Shown one piece after another: positions 1 to 11,200 of a stretch of DNA of 64,000 nt. This stretch comes from Leptasterias polaris (lineage: Eukaryota > Echinodermata > Asteroidea > Forcipulatida > Asteriidae), in assembly GCA_037783415.1 (NCBI GenBank), contig JAZGTN010000069.1, forward strand, positions 2,604,001 through 2,668,000, given 5' to 3'. The notes under the pieces are model-generated. The model saw nothing but the letters and a program-made list of their open reading frames with translations. It searched no databases and had not been told where the DNA came from. Position numbers and translations under genes: made by a program. Each line of letters begins with the position of its first letter. Within the stretch, counting starts at the first letter, position 1.

Positions 1-274
1 AGTCTGCCCTTCTCATTGGGCTATCACTGGTGCCCTGCTGTCACTGTTGGTTCTCTGGTGTGTACACATGTGTATCAGTCGTGGATGTAAATCAACAACT
101 GTTTAACAGCACACTGATTATACAGGTGCTGCAACGAGTGCGTGCGTTAATTCATGAGCAACTTAACTTCTGCGGGGCGGGTGGCATGTGCACTCACTGC
201 AGTGTGCCGTTGAACAGTCATTGATTTCAACCACCAATGTTCACATCATTGATAGCCGATGAGAAGGGCAGACT
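1..274. mobile_element. Palindromic element at the window edge
   Basis: The first bases, agtctgcccttctcat, are the inverse complement of atgagaagggcagact ending at 274. The unit is a foldback element or MITE of about 274 bp, possibly a little longer to the left. No transposase frame is present. Confidence 0.6.
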
Positions 275-1098
275 ACATCATTTCTTCGATGTAGACTTAA
301 AAATCATCGATTTGGAGCACACAAAATTATCGTGAATTAAATGCCTGATGTTGCATGTTTGAGGGATTGAAAATCTAGTTGGGCAATATTTGAGCTATTT
401 TGTTTGTCTTTTTGTCATTTGGGGGCATTTTTTGTGGCTGGGTGTATTCATTGGAAAATCATAGTAAATTAACGATGGTGTTGGGGCGCAAAAAAGGAGA
501 ACATGGCCCCAATTACTGGGTCTAGGAAGGATTTTGTGAATTACACATACCCTCCAATTACGCTATATGGCCGAACCCTCCCCCCCCCCCCCCTCCCCCT
601 GAATACGATGTGGCCCTATGCGGGAGTAATGAACATGAATAACATCACCATCTTCATTCCATTGTCACATTCCAGAAGCAGAAAAACAGTTTTGTTAGAG
701 GTTCACTATTAAGTATTATAAGGATTAAGCCTATTTTTAATAAAATTAGAAATAAGGGCCTAATTTATTTCGTTTTTATTTTTTAATACAAGACATGGGC
801 ATCCAGGATACCATATCCAGCGTTATCGGCACTTCTGCAACAAAACTACGATAAAGGGGGCAGAGGAAGGCAGAACATAATCTGAGGAAGCCACAGGGGG
901 AAAAACAACAAGGTAAAGAAAGTTGTTCATTCTGCAAGCAATCTACTGACTTTTTCCAAAATCATTTTAAAGTTAGACCAAACTTGTGTTTTTGTTAAAA
1001 TAGAAATCTCTTGATTTTATATTTTTAAAGCATTTAAAGTCACCTCGTAGCGTCTAACTTAGTCATACAATAATATTATATTATTGGTCATTTTCCAG

Positions 1099-1262
1099 AT
1101 GCAGTTCAGAAAAGTAGTCCAAACTACAACAAGCGGAAACAGGTCAAGGCAGTACAAGGGAAGATATTCAAGCTGTGCGACCGTTATAAATCAGGGGGGC
1201 TCCGCTCCAGACTTGCAGTTAGTTTGTCTGCCTGTGAACACCTGACCCACCCGCCGATGTGA
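1099..1262 (+). CDS. Possible terminal exon of an unidentified gene
   Basis: After a pyrimidine tract and acceptor (ttttccag), the phase-1 frame stays open for 53 codons to a TGA at 1260. It encodes a basic stretch including YNKRKQVKAVQGKIFKLC and DRYKSGGLRSRLAVSL. A canonical AATAAA follows at 1562, giving a plausible 300-bp 3' UTR. A preceding segment ending at 912 with a donor (aag|gtaaag) has matching phase, encoding a Q/K/R-rich end (HNLRKPQGEKQQ), but a stop sits a few codons into that segment, so the upstream join is not secure. I do not recognise the protein. Confidence 0.3.
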
Positions 1263-1561
1263 AACAACTGCAATCAACCAACAAACCAGCTCCTCTCAGA
1301 GCAACCACACTTTCAAAAATGAAATTTAACCTCTCTGTTTTCTGATTATTTTCACATGAACAATATTTGCAGTCTATTAAAGAGACACATTTTCGCCATT
1401 TTTTTTTCTTCTGTTGAATGGCTAGAAGGTAAATATTGGTATGCTTGCATTTTTTTTCTTTATTTTTGTGTGTGTGAAAACTGACTGAAGTTCATACCAA
1501 CCAGACTCCAATAGAAATAGTTATGTGTATGTTTGAAATTATGTTAAAGTCAAGAAGTAGA

Positions 1562-1567
1562 AATAAA
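1562..1567 (+). terminator. Polyadenylation signal candidate (AATAAA)
   Basis: A canonical hexamer 300 bp after the stop of the possible terminal exon at 1099-1262. It supports that exon weakly. Confidence 0.25.
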
Positions 1568-4538
1568 GACCCCAATTTTAACTTCAATTGTAACAACTCA
1601 AATTACAGCTTGAAACTTTATTGATGATATAAAGCATTTTTGAATTTTAAATCATATTTGGGGAGGACAAAATGCAGAAGATGAGGCAATGTATCTTAAA
1701 TACTTTAATTGTTTTGTTTTGACAGATAACAGAAGATTTCCACTTGGTGCAACTCCCAAAGTGTGAAAAATAATCTGTAAATTGCTATGCTAGGAATCAC
1801 GTGTATTTTTACATATGCATACAAAGAAGGTACAATAGGCAAGAGGTTCCAATTCTGGATTTTTGTTCTCCAAACAATGATGACCAGTGGAAAAAGTGGG
1901 GGAATGAAAACATGACAAACAATGAATTAACTAGTGAGAGGTCACATTTAAAGGTGTCTGTTTACATTGTTGGAATTGTGGTGTTGGGGAAGAACTTTCG
2001 CTTAGAACAGAGCATAATTCATCATGGGAATAACAATTAATTTTCAATGTTAACTAAGTAACAAAGGAAATTGAATCACACTTTTAATGCAAATAATGTT
2101 TTGTAAAACTTACAAAATGTTTGTAAACAAACGATGTTTATTGTACCAGAAATGTGACATCTGAAAGGAAGGAATACAAAATAAAAAACGCCATGAGATC
2201 ATGCAAATGTGTATCACTTGTCAGCAATACTAGCCTGTGTCAAATTATTTGTTTAATTTTAATCTAACTAATGTCTCTTTAAATTCTATTGACTTTGCAA
2301 ATGAACAAATTGAGGTCCAGAAAGTTTGTTGGTAACGGTAATTTTGAAAATGAGGGAAATTATTCATTACTTGCAGAAAAAGAAGTCTTTGAAAGATTTC
2401 TAAGTAATAATATAAAAAATTAATTTCTTGACATCTGGGCAAAAAGTATTCTAATACATGTCAAAGAAAGCAATATGACATTGTTTGGACCTTTCCTTCC
2501 TACATGGTCAGGGTAACTTCCCCGTTCCTTTGTGCACAAGTGATTAGTTCGTTTCCCAAAAGAGTTTGTGCACAGTTCTCCGGCTTTGATCAACAGAGGG
2601 CGCTTTTTCCTATAATTATTTCTAATTAAGATAACTCATTAGTGTTCCGGTTTTGCTCTTGACGAAATTCACATGCCATTTGGACTATCAGAAGTAGATC
2701 TTGTCAAAAAATCAGGTAGTTGCAGGGGGTAGACTACAAAATTTAAATAAGAAACGATATCATCCCATGGCCTGTAATTATTACGTAGCCCCTGAACTGA
2801 GAAGGTACAGGTAAAAAAACAAATTGAAAAGGTAAACACATATTGAAACAATTTCATTTTCTCGAAATGTTTTTTAATTTCTTAAAAATATTATTTCATT
2901 AAATTTAAATGTTATCATTCGTGTTGCATTGTGTACCACTCCCGATAAAGCGACTCTAATACGAATCATTGTATCCACTTGACCCCTCATTAGCCTGCAA
3001 GTATCCTAACATGAACATAATACATGTAAATAACATAAATGTAATTATTAGCTGTTAAACATAATGTTATCGTGAAACGTTAACCATAATTGGAGATTAC
3101 AATCTTCATAAAAAAAATTGTAAAACCATCAAAAAGATTTTATAAAAGGTGCGTACATGGTGTGCGTTAGAATAGCCTTTGTAGAAGAAAGTTTAGCCGC
3201 CGTGTCTAGTTCTATTGTGAAATATATAAAGACCTGTCAGTCTTTTAATTGAGGTATCAGTAGCTTATGCTTGGGCATTCCTAGCCTTAGTGATGTACCC
3301 AATCTACAAACAACATAAATCAACAGACAACAGTCTCTAAGCTTTGGTTGTTTCCGTTCAACTGGCTGGCCGCATTATATTTACCATCTCTCTGCATAGT
3401 TATTCAACATTATTGTTTGAAATTGGAAAAAACAGTTCTCGGTAGAGGGATGGAAGGCCAGTTTTGTAAGTTTTTCATTTTTTACCGATGAACAATAATT
3501 ATTTGTATGCGTTTCACACATGTATTTGTTACACACCATGAGAGGGTAGGCCTATCAAGAAAATACAACAAAACCCGTGAGAAATGACAAACTACTAAAA
3601 ACGAAGGGCACAAATTGAATTGCAGTCATCAGGCACAGCAGACTGACTCATTTTCGGGTCAAAAGATGATTAGGCCTACACTAATTTGTTAATGTGTGCT
3701 ATAACTATCGATTCAGGCAGAAACAATTTCTCCACTTTATACTTGTAAAGTACAACTATTTCTATGGGGCTACATTATGACACTGATTACTTATGAAAAT
3801 TAATGACCTCTGGAAAACGCACATTACTTCATAAAAATATTAGCTAACTTTGTGATTTTGACAAATTAAAACTGTTTCATCTAATTTTATGTACTCAAAA
3901 ATTATTAGCCTCTCAATGTATTTATGAACAATTTTACTGTCATATTTTTGTATAGTTGAATACCAGAACTGCTAAATGTTGTACACAAACTATTGGGTAT
4001 TAAGTATTGTACCGAACCTTGTTTGTTTTTGTTCTTTGTAAACTATTACGACAGTTTTGTATTTTAATTGGGGAATAAAACAACTAAATAAATCCTAACT
4101 CACTTGGAAGTTTGAAGCTAAAAAGTAATACTAACTACTATCACTATAGTATCAGAGACCAAAGCACAAACTACTCAAGCTCTCCCTGTAATCACTGTCC
4201 CGCCCCAGAGCCACCCCCGTCTGCGATCCGATTGCCCCCTGACATGCCACGAAATCATTACACCCATGGCGACTTCAGTCATTATTGATATGATTAATTA
4301 ATCATACAAAACATGTTTTTAATGGGTTTAATTGATGGGCAGGGTGATTATGAAACAAACCATCGGTTCTGTACGAACAAAGAAGATTATTCAGTTTCCA
4401 TTACAAATTAAAGCACAAAGTTGATAAAATCACTGCAAAATGACAAAGGTCCGACTCTGTTATAGTATGCAGAGTCAACAGACTGACATAGGTAATAAGG
4501 AAATAAAATAATTCCCAACTTTTCGTTTTACCCATACA

Positions 4539-7500
4539 GTGTAGGATTTTTTGGAGTCGTGTAGAACTCGTGTAGGACATTTTGTACAGTGTATAATGGT
4601 GTAGGACTTTTCAACCACCTACCCCCAGAAAAATAAAACTTTTAAGTGCATTGTATAATGCGTGTAGGATTTTTTGGAGTCGTGTAGAACTCGTGTAGGA
4701 CATTTTGTACAGTGTATAATGGTGTAGGACTTTTCAACCACCTACCCCCAGAAAAATAAAACTTTTAAGTGCATTGTATAATGCGTGTAGGATTTTTTGG
4801 AGTCGTGTAGAACTCGTGTAGGACATTTTGTACAGTGTATAATGGTGTAGGACTTTTCAACCACCTACCCCCAGAAAAATAAAACTTTTAAGTGCATTGT
4901 ATAATGCGTGTAGGATTTTTTGGAGTCGTGTAGAACTCGTGTAGGACATTTTGTACAGTGTATAATGGTGTAGGACTTTTCAACCACCTACCCCCAGAAA
5001 AATAAAACTTTTAAGTGCATTGTATAATGCGTGTAGGATTTTTTGGAGTTGTGTAGAACTCGTGTAGGACATTTTGTACAGTGTATAATGGTGTAGGACT
5101 TTTCAACCACATACCCCCAGAAAAATAAAACTTTTAAGTGCATTGTATAATGCGTGTAGGATTTTTTGGAGTCGTGTAGAACTCGTGTAGGACATTTTGT
5201 ACAGTGTATAATGGTGTAGGACTTTTCAACCACCTACCCCCAGAAAAATAAAACTTTTAAGTGCATTGTATAATGCGTGTAGGATTTTTTGGAGTCGTGT
5301 AGAACTCGTGTAGGACATTTTGTACAGTGTATAATGGTGTAGGACTTTTCAACCACCTACCCCCAGAAAAATAAAACTTTTAAGTGCATTGTATAATGTG
5401 TGTAGGATTTTTTGGAGTCGTGTAGAACTCGTGTAGGACATTTTGTACAGTGTATAATGGTGTAGGACTTTTCAACCACATACCCCCAGAAAAATAAAAC
5501 TTTTAAGTGCATTGTATAATGCGTGTAGGATTTTTTGGAGTTGTGTAGAACTCGTGTAGGACATTTTGTACAGTGTATAATGGTGTAGGACTTTTCAACC
5601 ACCTACCCCCAGAAAAATAAAACTTTTAAGTGCATTGTATAATGTGTGTAGGATTTTTTGGAGTTGTGTAGAACTCGTGTAGGACATTTTGTACAGTGTA
5701 TAATGGTGTAGGACTTTTCAACCACATACCCCCAGAAAAATAAAACTTTTAAGTGCATTGTATAATGCGTGTAGGATTTTTTGGAGTCGTGTAGAACTCG
5801 TGTAGGACATTTTCTACAGTGTATAATGGTGTAGGACTTTTCAACCACCTACCCCCAGAAAAATAAAACTTTTAAGTGCATTGTATAATGTGTGTAGGAT
5901 TTTTTGGAGTCGTGTAGAACTCGTGTAGGACATTTTGTACAGTGTATAATGGTGTAGGACTTTTCAACCACATACCCCCAGAAAAATAAAACTTTTAAGT
6001 GCATTGTATAATGCGTGTAGGATTTTTTGGAGTCGTGTAGAACTCGTGTAGGACATTTTCTACAGTGTATAATGGTGTAGGACTTTTCAACCACCTACCC
6101 CCAGAAAAATAAAACTTTTAAGTGCATTGTATAATGCGTGTAGGATTTTTTGGAGTTGTGTAGAACTCGTGTAGGACATTTTGTACAGTGTATAATGGTG
6201 TAGGACTTTTCAACCACCTACCCCCAGAAAAATAAAACTTTTAAGTGCATTGTATAATGCGTGTAGGATTTTTTGGAGTCGTGTAGAACTCGTGTAGGAC
6301 ATTTTGTACAGTGTATAATGGTGTAGGACTTTTCAACCACCTACCCCCAGAAAAATAAAACTTTTAAGTGCATTGTATAATGCGTGTAGGATTTTTTGGA
6401 GTCGTGTAGAACTCGTGTAGGACATTTTGTACAGTGTATAATGGTGTAGGACTTTTCAACCACATACCCCCAGAAAAATAAAACTTTTAAGTGCATTGTA
6501 TAATGCGTGTAGGATTTTTTGGAGTTGTGTAGAACTCGTGTAGGACATTTTGTACAGTGTATAATGGTGTAGGACTTTTCAACCACCTACCCCCAGAAAA
6601 ATAAAACTTTTAAGTGCATTGTATAATGCGTGTAGGATTTTTTGGAGTTGTGTAGAACTCGTGTAGGACATTTTGTACAGTGTATAATGGTGTAGGACTT
6701 TTCAACCACCTACCCCCAGAAAAATAAAACTTTTAAGTGCATTGTATAATGCGTGTAGGATTTTTTGGAGTTGTGTAGAACTCGTGTAGGACATTTTCTA
6801 CAGTGTATAATGGTGTAGGACTTTTCAACCACCTACCCCCAGAAAAATAAAACTTTTAAGTGCATTGTATAATGTGTGTAGGATTTTTTGGAGTCGTGTA
6901 GAACTCGTGTAGGACATTTTGTACAGTGTATAATGGTGTAGGACTTTTCAACCACATACCCCCAGAAAAATAAAACTTTTAAGTGCATTGTATAATGTGT
7001 GTAGGATTTTTTGGAGTCGTGTAGAACTCGTGTAGGACATTTTGTACAGTGTATAATGGTGTAGGACTTTTCAACCACATACCCCCAGAAAAATAAAACT
7101 TTTAAGTGCATTGTATAATGCGTGTAGGATTTTTTGGAGTCGTGTAGAACTCGTGTAGGACATTTTCTACAGTGTATAATGGTGTAGGACTTTTCAACCA
7201 CCTACCCCCAGAAAAATAAAACTTTTAAGTGCATTGTATAATGTGTGTAGGATTTTTTGGAGTCGTGTAGAACTCGTGTAGGACATTTTGTACAGTGTAT
7301 AATGGTGTAGGACTTTTCAACCACATACCCCCAGAAAAATAAAACTTTTAAGTGCATTGTATAATGCGTGTAGGATTTTTTGGAGTCGTGTAGAACTCGT
7401 GTAGGACATTTTCTACAGTGTATAATGGTGTAGGACTTTTCAACCACATACCCCCAGAAAAATAAAACTTTTAAGTGCATTGTATAATGCGTGTAGGATT

Positions 7501-7673
7501 TTTTGGAGTCGTGTAGAACTCGTGTAGGACATTTTGTACAGTGTATAATGGTGTAGGACTTTTCAACCACCTACCCCCAGAAAAATAAAACTTTTAAGTG
7601 CATTGTATAATGTGTGTAGGATTTTTTGGAGTCGTGTAGAACTCGTGTAGGACATTTTGTATAGTGTATAATG
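4539..7673. repeat. 123-bp satellite, about 25.5 tandem copies
   Basis: The unit begins gtgtaggattttttggag and recurs every 123 bp exactly. It contains four internal near-copies of the short motif ygtgtagra. Differences between units fall almost entirely at four positions (gagTc/gagTt, ttGtac/ttCtac, ccacCta/ccacAta, aatgCg/aatgTg). The period is 41 codons, so the - strand stays open over one to three units until a TAG variant; these frames are not regarded as genes. The last copy decays at about 7673, and the related motif aatggtgtagga recurs at about 7782 and 7825. Confidence 0.97.
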
Positions 7674-7989
7674 TTGTGTGTAGGAATTTTATACCATAGA
7701 CCACTGTATGCTACCTATGCCACTAAATGGCACTAGCACTCGAGCATGCGCAATGTGTTGCATTCGTTTTGTACACAGTTCAATGGTGTAGGATTTAGGA
7801 GCCTCGGTTTGTACACAGTTCAATGGTGTAGGATGTTGTAGTCCTACACAACACATGTACTGTTTTTTCTTCCGCAGATCTTGCTGGGTATACCGTCCGT
7901 ACCCGTGGACGCGTTAGTCTGGTCCACGCGTTTCGTTTTGGACACAAAATGGCTTCTAATCGCAAGTTGTCGCAACTCTCCCAATATAC

Positions 7990-8128
7990 GGCCGTGTCCG
8001 AATTGGCGGCTACAGCTACGGCTACGGCTAGATTTCCGCGTCATCGTGCATTGAAGTATAGGACGTCCTTAGCAACACCCTTAGCAACAGCCGTAGCCGT
8101 AGCCGTAGCCGCCAATTCGGATACGGCC
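7990..8128. mobile_element. Harbinger-like palindromic MITE next to the ROGDI start
   Basis: The arms ggccgtgtccgaattggcgg and the inverse complement form a near-perfect inverted repeat of 139 bp with internal ctacgg repeats. A 3-bp flank, tac, is duplicated at 7987-7989 and 8129-8131. The sister copy at 27147 has a tta duplication. Three-base duplications and GG-starting termini suggest PIF/Harbinger (inference). Confidence 0.75.
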
Positions 8129-8216
8129 TACGGCTCTGAGTGTGGTGCACCCACAGCGCCCTCAAGTGGCATGACTTGGTAAGTAAATCAAGTCAACATC
8201 ATTATCACACGTCAAC

Positions 8217-8255
8217 ATGGCCGAAGACAGTGATGGTGAGGAAAGATTGAGTCTG
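8217..8255 (+). CDS. ROGDI: ROGDI exon 1 (start codon)
   Basis: The ATG at 8217 opens MAEDSDGEERLSL and the exon ends in phase 0 at a consensus donor (gtaag). The short acidic leader and the direct continuation into the conserved EDEFHWLLK block of exon 2 support this start. A palindromic element ends 88 bp upstream, so the 5' UTR or promoter overlaps transposon-derived DNA. Confidence 0.85.
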
Positions 8256-11200
8256 GTAAGAAATTTATCAATTAGCAAGGTTCTGACAAGAGGTATGCAT
8301 AGCGAAGGACACTGAAGAACTTATCAAGGAAATAGTACATAGACCAACCACAACTTTCCCCACTAGCTATATTTAATGAGTGGAAAAGTAGCGGTACAAT
8401 TTCGTTGATTCTGCACTCTTGCAATTACTGTGAAGCCGCCGCCGTATCGCCTGAACATTATTTACAAGTAAAAAACAACGTAAATATAAAACATGGGCAG
8501 TGAAAGTTGATTTATTTCCTTCCTCCATGGATGAAGTTGAATACATGACTTGTATTGTTATTGCATGCTGGACGAAAGTGAACGTATACTTTTACTTTCT
8601 TTTTCAGTTTAGACAAAAACTTAAATTCATGTAATTGTAATTTAATTGTATTGTATGTGCTGAATTATTATTAAAATGGGCTAAGATTAGACCCGGTAAC
8701 TGGGACGCTGTACTTGTTTTTTCGAAATATTGACATCTGTGGTCGTACTAACAGATGTCAACATTTCAAAAAAACAAGTACAGTGCCCCAGTCACTGGGT
8801 CTAGGCTAAGATAAGATTGAAGTTCAAGTTGATTTCCTTCAACAAAATGTCCTAAGGTTGGTCGTAATCTTTCCTTGTTCTGCATCTTCAAGTTAAACCT
8901 CCTGGTTAGCCCAGTGTTATTATTGTTAAACTCTTGGCCAGTTTTCTTACTGTTCTCTATTTTGCTCTGTTTTTACTTTTGACACTTCTGCTTTTTTAGA
9001 GCCACAGCATTGGATTAAATATAGTCTGTAAATTCCCATAAATAAAAAAGCCTCTCGTGTGTACTTATTATCCAACAATTCATCCAGCTGTAGAAACACT
9101 ATCACATTTTGTGTAGTTGCGATAATCTTGAACCTTCCATCTCGGGAGGATGGACAGTTACGATTATCGCAACTACATTTTGTATTGCTTTAAAAATATA
9201 TTGCTCTAGGGTTTATTTGCTCATTTTCAATATTGCATGTCTAACAATAACGTGTCTAACAGCAACACCAGTCAGGAAGACGCAATCATGATGGTATTTG
9301 AGTATACAGTATAACCCTGAGGTGTTTAAATACAAACTTGCCTATTAAACCAACATTTAGGCCCCCTGTAATGCAGCAAATGAACGTGGCACTAAACAGT
9401 CAGTCCCATGCTTCCACATTTTAAATTGTTGATACAGATTGTTGTACTATGTTTTTCATGGGATTAGGCATACCAATCTATCATTGTCCAAAACATTTTT
9501 GTCGAGTCTTTACATGTACATGTACTATAGTGGAGGAATATAGGGGTGTCTTTAGCCAAATACTCAGAGCTACTTAGAGTGCCTTCAAGATATCAACAGC
9601 ACAGCCTTACAATACACAATAAACAGATGGCTGGAACAGTTCTACTTTACGAGTATCAGAGGGTTGGATGTGTGGGGACTGTGTTGACACTCGCGCTAAG
9701 CCATGCGGCAGGTTTTGTCTGCTGGGTATGGTAAAACAAACAATTCCCAGGCCCCCTCCCCCGGAAAAACCAACAAACAAACAACCCACAAACTTGTGAG
9801 ACCTGTAGGAGTACATGGGGCTCATGAGCATGACAGTGTTTTAAATAGACAGTAGGATCAATGATGATTTCAATAATAATGTTCATTTCTCACTCATGCA
9901 GGAGGATGAATTTCATTGGTTATTGAAGGAGGAGGTGCATCCAATTCTACTACAATTGCAGCAGTTACTCAAGGTAAACATTTAGAATGTGTAGAATGGG
10001 GCTTTGTAGCGAGGTGATTTCTTTGTTGGAAGCAAGTTCTACAGACTGTGCTTTTATTGTTTGTTGGGTCATAAATTGGTTTTGTCAATGTAATAATAAT
10101 AATAATATAATAATAATAGTGGCTTCTTATATAGCGCTCAGGTCTGTCACTCAGTGATGCTCATGGCGCTTCAACATTATTACCCCTGGTCACTGGGCCA
10201 TTTTTGTGTCATTCCTTTAACCATCTCAGCTCCCTAGGGAGTATACAGCCTGTGCTGCCAAATATGTAGCGCATCAAGCTAAATCAATCACAAGAACCAT
10301 CTCTGCCCTCACAGGTACCCATTTACTCCTGGGTGATGAGAAGCAATTATAGTTAAGTGTCTTGCTCAAGGACACAAGTGTCACGACCGGGACTCGAACC
10401 CACACTCTGCTGATCATAAACACCAGAGCTTGGATCCGGTGCTCTTATCCGCTCGGCCACGACACGCTACAATACTGATTTATAGGCAGAATTATATAGA
10501 AAACTGTAATGAAAGTCTGAAAGTTTCAGCCGATTACAGTATTTAACTTGTTGAGAAAACAGCAACAATTGGTCTCGGTATTTTTGCATATTTTATCCAC
10601 GTTTAGCGAGGTAACAGCGGTTACCAACCACATCTGTGGCCGCAGCATTCACAAGCGGACGCCAACCTTAAATCTGAGGAACTATTCATTCATGAATCAT
10701 TTCTCAGGTTCAAATGTTTTGGGGTGAAAAGTTTCTCCAATCCATAGGCCTATTACTTCAAAGGGAACCCTTTTTCAAAACATTGTTTACTATCAACAGC
10801 TGACAGTAATAATAATAATAATAAAATAAAAACAGCTGACAGTGCATTTTACCAAGTCAGTTTATATGGTCATTCATTTTTTGAGTATTTACCAATCAGT
10901 AACCCTACCTATGAAGAGCAAAGCTGTTCTTTCAGAAGTGTTACCTATCTTATTCATGTATTTTCTTGAATTTAATTTCTTTGTGAATATAGGAAAACAC
11001 AAGACGATTCAACATTCCCATCTCAGGTAAGAAACAATTTGTCTTTGTTCAACCCCCCCCCCCCCCCAAAAAAAATTACAATTAAATAGGAAGTGGAACA
11101 GCAGAACAAGTTAGTCTCCTGATTCCCAATCTACTCTGGCAGTAGATAAATAGCAGGACAAGTTTTTACAGGAACTTGGTTGTCTCCTGATTCACAATCT

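Larger units (their letters stand above)
275..4538. other. AT-rich non-coding stretch
   Basis: Apart from the possible exon at 1099-1262 and a half-copy of the palindromic family at about 487-524 (aattactgggtcta end), I see no gene. There are short homopolymers, including a 12-base C run at about 580, and TATA-like strings at about 3140 and 3222 without a downstream frame. Confidence 0.5.

Noticed and set aside
4988..7570. Repeated - strand frames of 81 to 122 codons with a 41-residue period
   Set aside because: They are the translation of the 123-bp satellite. Their ends follow a single-base variant that makes or removes a TAG, and there is no start context or non-repeat portion.
4539..7673. 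A CRISPR-like array
   Set aside because: Repeats are 123 bp with no unique spacers, and the window is clearly eukaryotic.
7949..8182. A 77-codon + strand frame beginning MASNRKLSQL with an ATG before ROGDI
   Set aside because: Most of it is the Harbinger-like palindrome (AVAVAVAA is ctacgg repeats read backwards). It could act as an upstream frame but has no protein support.
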